Below, in pieces: positions 1 through 10,679 of a DNA stretch of 64,000 nt. The position numbers and the translations under genes were made by a program. How positions within the stretch are numbered: the stretch's first letter is position 1; every line of letters starts with the position of its first letter. The stretch is taken from NCBI GenBank assembly GCA_022393335.1, contig JAJEKB010019874.1, positions 210,918 to 274,917 of the forward strand, written 5' to 3'. Below the pieces are notes generated by a model that was not told where the DNA came from, did not search any database, and saw nothing but the letters and a program-made list of their open reading frames with translations. This DNA comes from Macrotrachela quadricornifera (taxonomy: Eukaryota; Rotifera; Eurotatoria; Philodinida; Philodinidae).

Positions 1-419
1 CAAATATTCATGATTCGAAGTGCGATATTTATCGCTATACAATTATTTCTTTCACAAAATGGAACTAGATGCTGTTCAAATGTTTCAGGTGGTTCAGCAA
101 ATTTAATAGCATAACCAGACTGGGATATGGCTGAAATCACTCCAAATCACGATTATTTGTAAAAAAGATATTCATTTAAAATAATACCATCACGGACAGC
201 TCGTAAGGATTTTGAGGATCGCGCAATTGCATATCTATTCCTGCTCACACTACAACAAGCAAATAACGCCATGTTTGCATTCACAAGTCCTTTATGGAAT
301 AGGTCTTGTTACACCAAATGTGTAATAAAGATTTGTTTTTAGCTCAAGAATCGAATCACTTGACAATTTTCAGAAACCCCAAATCTCATCTATTACGCTT
401 AGGATAAATCATTCAAATA

Positions 420-455
420 AACGTCTAGTCGATCGGCCACTCCCGACTAGCCGTT
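420..455. repeat. Hairpin repeat, copy 1
   Basis: AACGTCTAGTCG (420-431) faces CGACTAGCCGTT (444-455). The arms pair over 11 of 12 bases around a 12-base loop. A second copy sits at 710-763. The two copies point to a dispersed hairpin-bearing element; function unknown. Confidence 0.6.
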
Positions 456-709
456 ACCATATATAGTATATTTTTGGACGTGCATCAAAGCTACTTCATT
501 CATAACATATATATTTCAATCGACAACTTCCAGCATTCAGATAACATTGCGTGGTGTTCATCATAGATTTCAGTTTCTTTTTTATTTTGACACAATACTA
601 TGCTGTTGGATTCCTTCTCGAATCAGCATTCTTCAAGTGCTTTAAAAAAAACCATTTAAATCAACTGAGACTTATTTCAAAGCTATGCTTTAAAATAATC
701 TTCTAAATC

Positions 710-763
710 AACGTCTAGTCGTTCGTCGGCCTCCCTCCGGTCGGCCACTCACAACTAGCCGTT
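710..763. repeat. Hairpin repeat, copy 2
   Basis: The same left arm AACGTCTAGTCG (710-721) faces CAACTAGCCGTT (752-763). The loop is longer (30 bases) than in the copy at 420-455 and contains tcggcctccctccggtcggcc, itself self-complementary in part. Confidence 0.6.
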
Positions 764-2454
764 GCTATGTTTAACCCCACCATTTCCTTCACTATTAGTT
801 CAGCTTTGAAACGAATAGGTGTATTTCGTGTGAGTTCCTCTCAGCGAGATACTAAGTATTTGATATTATGTTTCTTAAGAAGAAACTAAGAAAAGGAGAA
901 CTATGTTGTAAGCTGTTACGAATAGAGTGCATTACATTGTGTCATAGGAGAGATCTTCATTTATTTTGAATGTTATTATACAGTTAATAATTACGAAGGC
1001 TCAACAGTAGGATTTCAAACAGTTGCTCCCTTTTTAAAAATATTTTCTTAAATTTTACCGAAAGTTCTGATTATAGTAAACAGCTAGGAACTGGCGGGAT
1101 GGGTTTTTTCATCTGGATCCCGATCCCGATTTTTACTAGTGATACCCGTCCTGGTTCCGTTTAAAGCCGATTTTTCTGAATCTGCCCGAAATAATTTTTA
1201 AACACATATGTCGAATGAAATACCACTCGGTAAGATTTCATGGTATTATGATTTGTTGATAGAAAGCTAACGCAAAAGCGTATGTTCCCATATTCTGAGT
1301 TCTGTCTCTCCGATGCTATATCAAACTAGTTGATCAAGTGAAAGAGAAAATTTATTCGAGACAGCTAAACATTTTAATATATTAAAAGTAAAATAAGAGA
1401 ATAGATCGAAGACCAGATCAATAAGGACAGATTAATATGATAGAGGAGGATGACGGAAATTAAGGAAAGAGATCATATGATCGAGGACAATATATCTAAT
1501 ACAGCGCAAACATATTATCACTATCCAAAACAATATAATCTGGAGAGAGAATCATTTTCTTTCTCGACGCTAGATTTCTTTGTTAGGTATTCGAAGTCTC
1601 TTTATTCATCGCAGTACTTTAACTTTCTGTAGACACTTTTATTCGTATTTATAATAAAATCGTGGATTTCATCGATTCAAATTATGTTTTCTGTATATCG
1701 ATATTTCCATTAGGTTTTCGCGAGGTATAATGGTATCCTATCAAATGAAGATGAGTTCAAAGCATAAACAAAACTTATTTTTTCCTCCATCTTACTTATT
1801 TATCTCTAGTGAACATAGTTTTACTTGACATGTGTAGACGTGTATTCTAGTTTTACTTTTACGAAACACTATATTGAACTTTTGAACAAATAGAAAGTTG
1901 CATGTCGACCAGAAATAATTAGCGATCGGGCCAATTCCGCCGGATCCTAACTGACAATATGATCACTGCTTAAGTTAACTTAGTATTGATGACACCAGTG
2001 TTCAGTAAAGTGGAACTGCACAGTTCTAACACAAACCGATACTATTTTTAAGTCTTATCCCTCGTGCAATCAAGAGAATAATTACTGTTCCTGAGGGATA
2101 AAGGAGAACGACTTCTATTTGAACAGGTCCGACTAAGAAAGCACCGTGTTCGTGCGCAGTAATCGTAAGGGAGAATCGTGCTAAAATCCTCTTGGTTGGT
2201 CTGTCTCCCCTTGAAATCCTATTTACTAAAGCCGCAATGTCAAAAAACCTTATTGGCCGAAATTTCGACCAAAAAACTACCTTATTGGGCCAAATTACAG
2301 GCTGAAAAAATCTGATTGGCTGAAATTTTCATCCCTTCCAAGTTGGAATACTATTGATTGAGATCACAATGTTAAATAGTCCTTAATGGTAGAAATCGGA
2401 ACTCAACTTAACCTTGCTGGACCAAATTACAGCTTGATGAGATCTGATTGGATT

Positions 2455-3190
2455 CCAAAAACAAACAAACAGACTTTAAAGATTTTTAACGAGTCTATAA
2501 CCTTTTCTTTCAGAAAAGAGAAAAAATTTTTTTTTTTAAAAAATTCTAGTTTATGTAGAAAAAATTCAATTTCAAAAAGGATTAAAAAATTGACCTCACC
2601 AATCGATTCCCCGACCCTGATTACCTTTGGTCAAACTTTAGAGAAAAAAAATTTTTTTCTTAAAAAAAACTTTCCTTTGTGTAAAAAAATAAAAAAAATA
2701 ATTTTCAAAAAATTTTTAAAAACCGACCTCACCATTCGATTCGCCTACCCCGATTACCTTTGGTTAAACTTTATAGAAAAAAAATTTTTTTCTTAAAACA
2801 GTCTTTTCTTTATGTAAAAAAGTAAAAACAATTATTTTGAAAAAATTTTTAAAAACCGACCTCACCAATCGATTTCTCGACCCCGATTACGTTTGGTCAA
2901 ACTTTATAGAAAAAAAATTTTTTTNNNNNNNNNNTCTTAAAAAAGTCTTTCCTTTGTGCTAAAAAATAAAAAAATTATTTTGAAAAAATTTTTAAAAACT
3001 GACCTCACCAATCGATTCCTCGACCCCAAAAACCTATATATCGAATTTTTCTTAGAGCTATGGACGGGTTTTCATTGGTTTAGCGAGTGCTGAATTCTGA
3101 TTGGCTTGCACAAACAAACAAACAAACAAACAAACTTTAACGATTTTTAACGACCCTACGAGCCTATAACCCTTTCTTTCAGAAAAGGGA
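2455..3190. repeat. 133-bp tandem array with assembly gap
   Basis: The block GACCTCACCAATCGATTC recurs at 2592, 2725, 2858 and 3001. The first two spacings are 133 bases. The third is 143, which is 133 plus the 10 Ns at 2925-2934. Each unit has a runs-of-A/runs-of-T half and a more complex half (ACCCCGATTACCTTTGG). The array is flanked by a direct repeat of about 80 bp (around 2440-2520 and 3090-3190, containing gatttttaacga and ctttctttcagaaaag). Diverged relatives occur at 16490-16800 and 41293-41580. Open frames across this stretch on both strands are by-products of the repeat. Confidence 0.85.
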
Positions 3191-3351
3191 ATAATAATCT
3201 TTAAACATAAGATCTGATCTCTATTGTTATAATTATGAAGACATTTTTTTTGTCTTTCACTTTTAAAATGTGATGTCTTTTTAAGTGAGTAGTAACAGAA
3301 GTGTAAAAACAAAGACTGGTATACATCGTCGAGAAAGGGAGGATTGAACAA

Positions 3352-4152
3352 AGTAAAGTAAGCTTGCTTGCCACCAGATCAAAGGAACATCGGCTTAAAG
3401 ATCACTGCTCAGTTATTTTCAGTATACGACTTTCGTTCAAGCAGATATTGACTCGAGAAATTTAGCCGCCAGCAAACTTTTCATATAAAATTTTTGATCA
3501 GTTAGACTCTATGAGGGCTGGCCACAGACCTAACTTTTGGAACCTTTTCAATAGTTACCATAAAAGTTCCGAAACTACTTATTGTGGCACTCTCAGCATT
3601 AAACCCTCTCCTTCGCCCTCACCCTCAAGATAAGTCTTACAGATTAATATCATAGTATTATAGCATGTATACTCAGTTACATCTAATGTTGCCATCAGTT
3701 ATCTCAGAGTAATAAAATAAAACGACATGTAAGTAAATTTAACCATTCAGTCGAGGCGACGAGCGTTATTGCTTAGATGAAATATCGATATCATGGTTGC
3801 CCCACTCATTCTCACACTCAGATATCCTATTCGCATTAATGACTAATAAGAATTTTACTTCAGATTTTGGTGTCTTGTGATGCCGTAGGAAGATTAGATC
3901 GAACTCAGAGCTGCCAGTCTCAGTTCGATTTTTGATGGCGTATAAATACGATAGCTTATTTGCTCGACTAAGGAATTGTGCGACTGAAAAATTGACTATA
4001 ACAGTTACTTTCGCGTGACTAACAGAGTTCTGTGGTGCTCTTTCCTTTGGTTATTAATGTTGTAAGAAACTAAAAGCTTATTGACACAAACGTCACGACA
4101 AACAGAAAACTGATAAGAATTGTTTATGCCATAAAAGCATTAAGTCAACGCA
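3352..4152. other. Upstream intergenic region of the ART-TPR gene
   Basis: No coding sequence seen. The distal part is unremarkable AT-rich sequence. The last 150 bases lead into the TATA box of the gene at 4265. Confidence 0.5.
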
Positions 4153-4160
4153 TATATAAA
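4153..4160 (+). promoter_or_regulatory. TATA box of the ART-TPR gene
   Basis: TATATAAA lies 105 bases upstream of the ATG at 4265. Transcription would be expected to start around 4185, giving a 5' leader of about 80 bases. No upstream intron is needed. Confidence 0.6.
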
Positions 4161-4264
4161 GTGCCTTCAGAATCACATTTGCCATTATATTCAACGCCAT
4201 TTCAATTCAAAGTGCACGACTACTGACATTTGATCATTATAATTTGGCCGGTGATTAATCCTTA

Positions 4265-6322
4265 ATGGATAAAGCAAAGAAAGCACCATCCTCCAAAGCA
4301 ACTGGTCTCATCGTCGATAGCAAAGTCACACCAACACCAATCTCCTCTTCTGCAAGACCATCACGAGTTCGTATTGTTCAAAACTTCACACTCGTTTGGT
4401 TAGACTCGAATATCGATGAGTCCGATGCAAACTTTGAACATTCGCTCACTCAACTCCGACGAATCGTCAATACCATCGATACATTTACCGATTCTGTTCA
4501 ATGCGTTGGTTTTCTCAGCGAAGTCAAAGACGAGAAGGTATTCATGATTTTATCGGGTGCTCTGGGCCAATCAACAGTACCTCACATTCATCATATGTCT
4601 CAAATTGACTCTATCTATATATTCTCTGAAAACAAATCAAAACATGAACAGTGGGTGCAAGAATGGATGAAGGTGAAAGGTGTATTCACTCAGATAGATC
4701 GGATTTGTGATATGCTCAAACATGATACTCAACAATGTGATCGTAATTCTATTTCGATCAGTATCACAAGTGGAGATTTAAATCGTCTGGATCCATCGTT
4801 TATGTACACACAATTACTCAAGGAAATTCTTATTGAAATGCCACACAGCGACAATGAAAAGAAAGAACTTGCTGACTTTTGTCGAAATTTATATCGCAAA
4901 AATAAGGACCAATTGCAAATTATTAATGAGTTTGAACGAGATTATCGTGTACATACACCCATCTGGTGGTACACTCGTGAGTGTTTCACCTATCAGATGC
5001 TCAATAGAGCTCTTCGAATACAAGATGTCGAAGTTATCATCAAGATGGGTTTCTTTCTACGTGATGTTCATCAGCAAATCGAAGAATCACATTCGCACAC
5101 AGAACACCACGGTTTATTCATTGTTTATCGGGGTCAAGGTATGTCAAATGTCGACTTTGAGAAGATCAAAAATCGCAAGGGCGGTCTGTTGGCGTTTAAT
5201 AACTTTTTATCCACAAGTCTCAACAGAGAAGTTTCATTGCAATTTGCTCGCAGTGCGCTACACAATCCTGAATCGGTGGGCATTCTCTTCGAAATGACTA
5301 TTAATCCATCGATTTCTTCTGCCCCTTTTTTACTTCTCGACAATATCAGTTACTACGACGAGTTCGAAAAGGAGATTCTGTTCTCGATGCATACCATATT
5401 TCGGATTGGTGAAATCAAACAAATCGAAAATCTACTTTGGCGGGTGAAACTCGCATTGACTAGTGACGACGACGACAAAGAGCTCAAACAACTCACTGAG
5501 TACATACGAAAAGTCACATCTACGTCAACAGGGTGGCATCGACTGGGTAAATTGCTGATTAAAACAGGAAATTTCGATAAGGCTGAAGAAATCTACCAGA
5601 TACTACTTGAAAAGGCATCCAAGGACGATGAAAAAGAACTCTCTCATCTTTATTATAAACTTGGATGGATAAAAGATGACAAAGGGGAATATAAAGAGTC
5701 ACTCGAGTTCTATCAAAAAGCACTTGAAATCAAACAAAAATCTCTCCTTCCAAATCATCCAGATTTGGCTAATACCTACAACAGTATTGGCTCAGTGCAT
5801 TGGAAAATGGGTGAACACTCGAAAGCATTCAAGTTCTATCAAAAGTCACTTGAAATCCAACAAAAATCTCTCCCTCCAAATCATCTAGATCTGGCTGCTA
5901 CCTACAGCAATATTGGTAGAGTGCATGACAACATGGGAGAATACTCGAAAGCACTCGAGTTCTATCAAAAGGCACTTGAAATCAGGCAAAAATATTTCCC
6001 TCCAAATCATCCTAGGTTGGCTATTATATACAGCAGCATCGGTTTGGTGCATGACAATATGGGGGAGTACTTAAAAGCACTTGAGTTCTATCAAATGACA
6101 CTTGATATCCAACAAAAATCTCTCCCGCAAAATCATCCGTATTTGGCTATTACCTACAGCAACATCGGTAGACTGCATCACAACATGGGAGAGTACTCGA
6201 AAGCACTCTCATTTTACGAACGCGCTGTTGAAACTGAACAATATTCACTGTCTTCCAATACAAATCCTTTTCAACTTCAATTGTACCTAAAGAACCTCGC
6301 TGAAATACGAAAAAAATTGTAA
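4265..6322 (+). CDS. ADP-ribosyltransferase with C-terminal TPR (kinesin-light-chain-like) repeats
   Basis: A single-exon gene of 685 codons, probably an NAD+-dependent mono-ADP-ribosyltransferase. Residues 36-150 form an N-terminal domain that I associate with a bdelloid-expanded ART family; its function is unknown. The ART fold spans about 225-395 and has a complete R-S-E signature: R289 in VYRG, STS at 316-318 and E-K-E at 368-370, which predicts arginine-type transfer. From about 420 to the end run helical repeats. The last four or five have a 42-residue period (GEYSKALEFYQKALEI... plus NHP..LA.TY), typical of kinesin-light-chain TPRs. These would serve as a protein-binding platform. No signal peptide or membrane segment is visible, so the product is probably cytosolic. 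The ATG follows a TATA box at a sensible distance and AATAAA follows the stop. The target protein cannot be read from sequence. Confidence 0.9.
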   Translation: MDKAKKAPSSKATGLIVDSKVTPTPISSSARPSRVRIVQNFTLVWLDSNIDESDANFEHSLTQLRRIVNTIDTFTDSVQCVGFLSEVKDEKVFMILSGALGQSTVPHIHHMSQIDSIYIFSENKSKHEQWVQEWMKVKGVFTQIDRICDMLKHDTQQCDRNSISISITSGDLNRLDPSFMYTQLLKEILIEMPHSDNEKKELADFCRNLYRKNKDQLQIINEFERDYRVHTPIWWYTRECFTYQMLNRALRIQDVEVIIKMGFFLRDVHQQIEESHSHTEHHGLFIVYRGQGMSNVDFEKIKNRKGGLLAFNNFLSTSLNREVSLQFARSALHNPESVGILFEMTINPSISSAPFLLLDNISYYDEFEKEILFSMHTIFRIGEIKQIENLLWRVKLALTSDDDDKELKQLTEYIRKVTSTSTGWHRLGKLLIKTGNFDKAEEIYQILLEKASKDDEKELSHLYYKLGWIKDDKGEYKESLEFYQKALEIKQKSLLPNHPDLANTYNSIGSVHWKMGEHSKAFKFYQKSLEIQQKSLPPNHLDLAATYSNIGRVHDNMGEYSKALEFYQKALEIRQKYFPPNHPRLAIIYSSIGLVHDNMGEYLKALEFYQMTLDIQQKSLPQNHPYLAITYSNIGRLHHNMGEYSKALSFYERAVETEQYSLSSNTNPFQLQLYLKNLAEIRKKL

Positions 6323-6340
6323 TTTGTTTTGATTTTTATG

Positions 6341-6346
6341 AATAAA
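6341..6346 (+). terminator. Polyadenylation signal of the ART-TPR gene
   Basis: AATAAA lies 19 bases after the stop codon of the ART-TPR gene. Confidence 0.6.
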
Positions 6347-6991
6347 ACGCTGTTTCGCGCCTACACTGAAAAAAAATAAGCAGCTTCAAAAATTCATTCT
6401 CAGACCGTATTGAAGAAGACGCTAGAGTCTGTTCGAAAAGTTGAAGCGTTTCTTTATCGACCTTCTGAGATACCTATGAAAAGGTTCTTTTTTCCGATTA
6501 TCGGTTTCTGCAACCCTTTTAACCATAGATGAATAAATATATTGTTACGTTCATTATTCATCATCAATTGCATCGTCGTTGATGCAAAAGTTGATGAATT
6601 CGATCATTAGCTACTAAAAGAACGGAATGCTGTTGTTGAATAAGTTGAACTTGTCGAACGTAGATGATCGCGGCTACTTGCAATATTGATAGAAGCCTTC
6701 TGAATTCCAACGCCGAGCGTAGTACAAGTCACCCTTGTGAAGAAGCTACCTAATTCCGCTCATCACTACCAATTTCTAAAACAGAAAAGTTCATGTGTGG
6801 TTTTCTCTTCCGTGTAAGTCGTAATAGAAAGATAATTTGAACGACATTGGCTGAGACGACTAACATCACAATGAATCATGTTCCTTAAATTGGAGAAAAC
6901 ATCTGTTTAACCAAACACCACTCACCTAAATATTGTTGTGAATCGTGGCTACGATAAGTCGATATTGTACTAGATATTCGTTGAGCGATTC
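6347..6991. other. Intergenic, nothing recognised
   Basis: No coding sequence, RNA gene or clear repeat seen between the poly(A) signal and the inverted-repeat element starting at 6992. Confidence 0.5.
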
Positions 6992-7344
6992 GATGCGTTA
7001 TTGCGTTTTCCGGGAAATTCCTTTTTACCACAGCTCTAAGAAAAGATATAGCGGACCTAAGGTTTCACTGGCATAATGGGAATAGACGCTATATCGCCTA
7101 TAACCCTTATAACTCCTATACTTCGTATAAACCTTGCAGTCCCTATGAGCCCTTGGGAGACATGACCTCAATCAATGTTTCCGCGTGTCTACGTGTTTCC
7201 GTGGCACCCTCATCGAGAGATATGCACATTATGCCTATTATGGATCATATCCCATTGGACTGTTCGATGAACAAATTCAACTTCCGGAAATTTATTTGAT
7301 ATCCAAAATACATGCGATTTCCTGGAAAACGCTATAACGCATCA
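6992..7344. repeat. Element bounded by ~30-bp inverted repeats
   Basis: GATGCGTTATTGCGTTTTCC at 6992-7011 is the near-perfect reverse complement of the sequence ending at 7343 (GGAAAACGCTATAACGCATC). Pairing extends further inward for about 10 bases. The 350-bp span has no coding content of its own. The right repeat overlaps the beginning of the transposase-like frame at 7312, so these may be ends of a related DNA transposon. No target-site duplication is obvious. Confidence 0.6.
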
Positions 7345-7716
7345 TATAATACAAAAACAAAAGTTTTCGAAAATATCATCTATTTTTATATGAAACGAGT
7401 TCTTGAATTCTATGATGCTGTAAACTCCGAAACAGGTAAAAGAAAATATACATGGAAGGATGTAAAACGTTATAAGGAACAAAAAAGGCAGAAAGTGGAT
7501 TCTATTGATGATTTTGTACAAGGTAAGTTCGAGCGTGCCAGAGATTTACTTTGTCCAGTGCACGACATCATTTTGAAACGGTGGGGTTATCAACAAGCCG
7601 AAGCCATGCCATTTATTCAATTCATTGCATATGACACGTGCTTGCTTAAATTCAAACGCAAGCATGATATTTGCTCACGTAAAATAACTAAGGTTAGCTC
7701 TGATAATAGAAAATGA
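7312..7716 (+). pseudogene. Tc5/CENP-B-type HTH transposase N-terminal fragment
   Basis: A 134-codon frame. Residues from about 85 on (KRWGYQQAEA...FIAYDTCLLKFKRKHDICSRKIT) resemble the CENP-B/Tc5-type helix-turn-helix domain of pogo/Tigger-like transposases, whose usual pattern is RWALQ.A.....F.AS..WL..FK.RH.I.SR. The preceding KRKYTWKDVKRYKEQKRQK is strongly basic. No DDE catalytic domain follows before the stop, so only a DNA-binding fragment remains. The first codons coincide with the inner inverted repeat at 7314-7344, so the true start is uncertain. I read this as a truncated transposon copy. A domesticated DNA-binding peptide is possible but unsupported. Confidence 0.45.
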
Positions 7717-7940
7717 GATTAGGAGAAGAGTTTCATCACATTAAATCCAAAAAAAAACATATGCCATTTTGATCTTTTCTAAATATGAAATTTCAATCCT
7801 GTACAAAAGAAAGAAAAAAGGTTCTAGATATTTTTCAGAATAATATGAATCGCTAGTTAGTACTTATCGCCGCGAACGTGATAAGTAAAATAACTATAAC
7901 CAGCAAACAGTACAACATTTCCAATTAAGACATGCTGCAA

Positions 7941-8810
7941 ATTATTCTCTTTCTCGTAGAGAAGAGTCCAGTAAACATAAATTGTTTGTTTGCTTGCTTG
8001 CTTGTTTGTCTGTCCGCAGGGTCAAAAAAACATCGAAAACCATTTTTCCGGAAAAGGCATTTCTTGAGGTTTTTCAATGCGGGGACTTCGAATCTGAAGT
8101 TTGTTCGGTGATCATGTGGTACCAGCATTGATCAATTGATGTTAGGAATTGGTGAGGTTTGGTATTTTTCATCGAAAATGGGTGTTTTTTCACGAAATGA
8201 TGATTTCATCGTGGTGGGTGATGAACACCATTGCTGATTGTTATGGTATCAGCATTGATCAATCGATGTTAGGAATTGGTGAGGTTTGGTATTTTTCATC
8301 GAAAATAGGTGTTTTTTCACGAAATGACGATTTCATCGTGGTGGGTGATGAACACCATTGCTGATTATTATTCTCTTTCTCGTAGAGAAGAGTCCAGTAA
8401 ACATAAATTGTCTGATTGATTGATTGGTTGCTTGTCTATCCGCAGCGTCAAAAAAACATCGAAAACTGTTTTTTCGAAAAAGGCATTTCTAGAGGTTTTT
8501 CGATGCGGAGACTTCGAATCTGAGGACTGTTGGGTGGCCAGGGTCAGGGGGGATGTAAGAGGAGGGGAAGTAGAGGTCAAAAAAACATCGAAAAACGATT
8601 TTTCGAAAAAGACGTTTCTAGAGGTTTTTTGATGCAGAGACTTCGAATCTGAGGACTGTTGGGTGACTAGTGTCAGGGGGAGGGAGCCAATGGTCAAAAA
8701 AACGTCGAAAACCGAGTTTTCGAAAAACACATTTCTGGAGGTTTTTCGATGCGGAGCCTTCGAATCTGAGGACTGTTGGGTGACCATGGTTAGGGGTGGG
8801 GGAGGTGAAG
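7941..8810. repeat. Nested tandem arrays (127-bp pair, ~120-bp triplet, long direct repeat)
   Basis: Three layers are visible. A direct repeat of about 45 bases (ATTATTCTCTTTCTCGTAG...) begins at 7941 and again at 8367. A 127-bp tandem pair (CAGCATTGATCAAT...GCTGATT) occupies 8123-8366. A block beginning GTCAAAAAAACATCGAAAA occurs at 8021, 8447, 8576 and 8693 (last spacings 129 and 117). Each of these blocks carries TTCGAAAAA...GAGGTTTTT.GATGCGGAG and an internal complement TTTTCGA/TCGAAAA. Frames on both strands here are repeat by-products. I see no conserved protein. Confidence 0.8.
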
Positions 8811-8904
8811 AGGGGAGAGGTCGGGTGTGGGAGCTACTTGAATACAATATCGGTATCCACACTCACACGTACACCCTAACATACAACACGAGCTTATACA
8901 TTAG

Positions 8905-9821
8905 AGAGAGACGGCGACGGATTCAGCGAGCACGGCAAGACCCCCACATTGATTACGCAATATTGAAACTACATCGAGAAACTGTGCACATATTACGTGG
9001 TCATTTTTCGATTGCAGACTCCTCTACTTGTGCAAGTGAATCTGTTCACTATGCAATTTTTGCAAAGATAACAGCTATTTAAACACTTCCATTTCTGCTG
9101 GAAAAATTATCTTACTCTCGTCGGCCACCATCTATCGGATAATAAGACTGAGCTTCTCCCCGGTCTCTTACCTTTCGTACCCAACATGCCTGTACTTCTC
9201 ACCGATAACATTGCCTGTGAACTAGGGCTCTCAAACGGCACTCAAGGTATTTTTCGACAACTCATATTCGATGATCAGGAGGAGTCAGATGCTTTCAACG
9301 TGAAGAGTGATGTATTTCCCTCAAATACCATATACATACGAAAACCACTCTATGCGCTCGTAGAAATCAAGACATCACAATTAGAAACAAATCTCGATGG
9401 TCTTCTGCCTAAAATAATTCCTATTCCATTCATCAAAAAGCGATTTTCCGTTCCCATTAAGCAACTCTTCGGACATATGTTCGAACGAGTGCAAGGTGGA
9501 AGAAAAATTCAACAAGTGATTCAAGTTACTAGAACACAACTGCCAATTATACCTGCCTTCGCAATAACTACTTATAAGGCGCAAGGACTCACAATGAATA
9601 AAATCGTAGTCGATCTTCAAGTTCCAGTTGGAACATTGCAAGTGGCATCAATTTATGTACCACTTAGTAGAGTGAAAAGAGCGGAAGACATAGTCATTCT
9701 TCGACCTTTCGATATAAAGGTTCTACAAGTTCGACCTACTTCCGCTCAAGATACCGAACTGAAACGTCTAGATGAACTTGACAGAAATACAAAACGAGAA
9801 TGTTCTTCTTTCACTTTTTGA
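8905..9821 (+). pseudogene. PIF1-like (Helitron-type) helicase C-terminal fragment, frameshifted
   Basis: The strong part runs in one frame from 9072 to the stop at 9821. It has KTELLPGLLPFVPNMPVLL, then LSNGTQGIF, then FAITTYKAQG near residue 160 and a terminal YVPLSRVKRAEDIVILRPF. These match the C-terminal half of PIF1-family helicases (RecD-like 2B region, motifs V/VI, where Q in KAQG and R in LSRV contact ATP/DNA). The ATG at 9186 is internal to the homology, so it is not a real start. A stop at 9069 and a shift from another open frame (8905-9081) suggest the upstream half is broken or diverged. Walker A/B motifs are absent. Likely source: a Helitron or a stand-alone PIF1-like element. 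It abuts the tandem arrays at its left end. Confidence 0.75.
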
Positions 9822-9840
9822 ACATGTATAAATTGACGCA

Positions 9841-9866
9841 TTGCTATAAGCATAATGTTATAGCAA
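9841..9866. repeat. Perfect 9-bp hairpin after the helicase fragment
   Basis: TTGCTATAA (9841-9849) and TTATAGCAA (9858-9866) pair perfectly around an 8-base loop, 20 bases after the helicase stop. Helitrons carry a 3' hairpin near their end. The CTRR terminus expected just after it is not evident, so this is only suggestive. Confidence 0.5.
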
Positions 9867-10679
9867 GTATATAAGATGTATCATAATATTAAATTATCGT
9901 AAAATAATCATTCATCTATATTTATTTTCTTTATTTACATCTATGCTAATCATTGTAGTTATCCCTTTACTTTCTTTGTGTCAGCTATTTCCTATGATAT
10001 CTTTTATCGCTTTCTTGTCTTATTGTTTTTCGTTTTTAATGTAATTACTTGGATCTTCCCATCTATAATGTTACTTATTTGAAATATCTAATATTCTATT
10101 GAAAGTTTTGTAATAATATCTGCTGTTTTACGTGTAAGAGCAGATAGTTTATACTAGAAATGCCCTTATAGACAAGTACTGTATTAAAACCTACTATCTA
10201 AAAACAGTCCTTCTACGAGAAAGAGCTGAGCGAGTGCCCGCACGAGCGTTACTTGTAATTAATTGGAACAGGGTTTTTAATATGACTATATTTTTCTTGT
10301 TGTTGATCACACATGATTAAACCAGGTTCATTTCGCAAAAATGTAAAAAAAAATAGTACACTTTGTCTTACAGTTCAATCTTATTTTTAGTTTAACAGCT
10401 ACAGTTTCAGTTATGTAACATTGAACTGCCTAGTTTTCATTGAATATTTAATATGAATATAAAGAAAAACCGAACCTATCGAAATTTATTTTGACTTGAA
10501 AATAGTAAAAAGTAAGGTGTGATAAAATGAAATCAATGAAACAGATACTACTAATCCTTAGCCAATTCTTCACCAAAATTGTCCATTATAAAAGTCACTG
10601 CAGCGACGCAATGAGCTTCAGTATGAAACACAATTTATAGCTTGAAAAAACAATTTATCGTGTTAGAAGCTCAAAAGTT
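9867..10679. other. Intergenic; one dispersed end-motif
   Basis: No gene seen. At 10215-10257 there is one copy of a motif whose reverse complement reads CAAGTAACGCTCG...CTCGCTCAGCTCTTTC. It is shared with 16755-16800, 37421-37460 and 41293-41330. The rest is AT-rich. Confidence 0.5.

Larger units (their letters stand above)
1..2385. other. No gene recognised; AT-rich intergenic with small hairpins
   Basis: I see no convincing coding sequence on either strand. A 60-codon frame at 1450-1632 has no recognisable domain and is probably chance. The stretch holds two related hairpins (listed separately). At 1100-1180 there is a segment rich in GATCCCGAT-type words. At 2225-2460 there are diverged copies of a motif containing attggccgaaat and tctgattgg, which leads into the 133-bp array. 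Confidence 0.6.

Noticed and set aside
1450..1632. 60-codon frame
   Set aside because: No domain, no promoter or splice context, composition like surrounding AT-rich DNA.
2386..2796. 136-codon Lys/Phe-rich frame
   Set aside because: It runs through the 133-bp tandem repeat; the A and T runs create the Lys/Phe strings.
8368..9082. Overlapping frames on both strands (up to 164 codons)
   Set aside because: By-products of the roughly 120-bp tandem array. Only the tail of the plus frame near 8905-9081 might belong to the helicase pseudogene.
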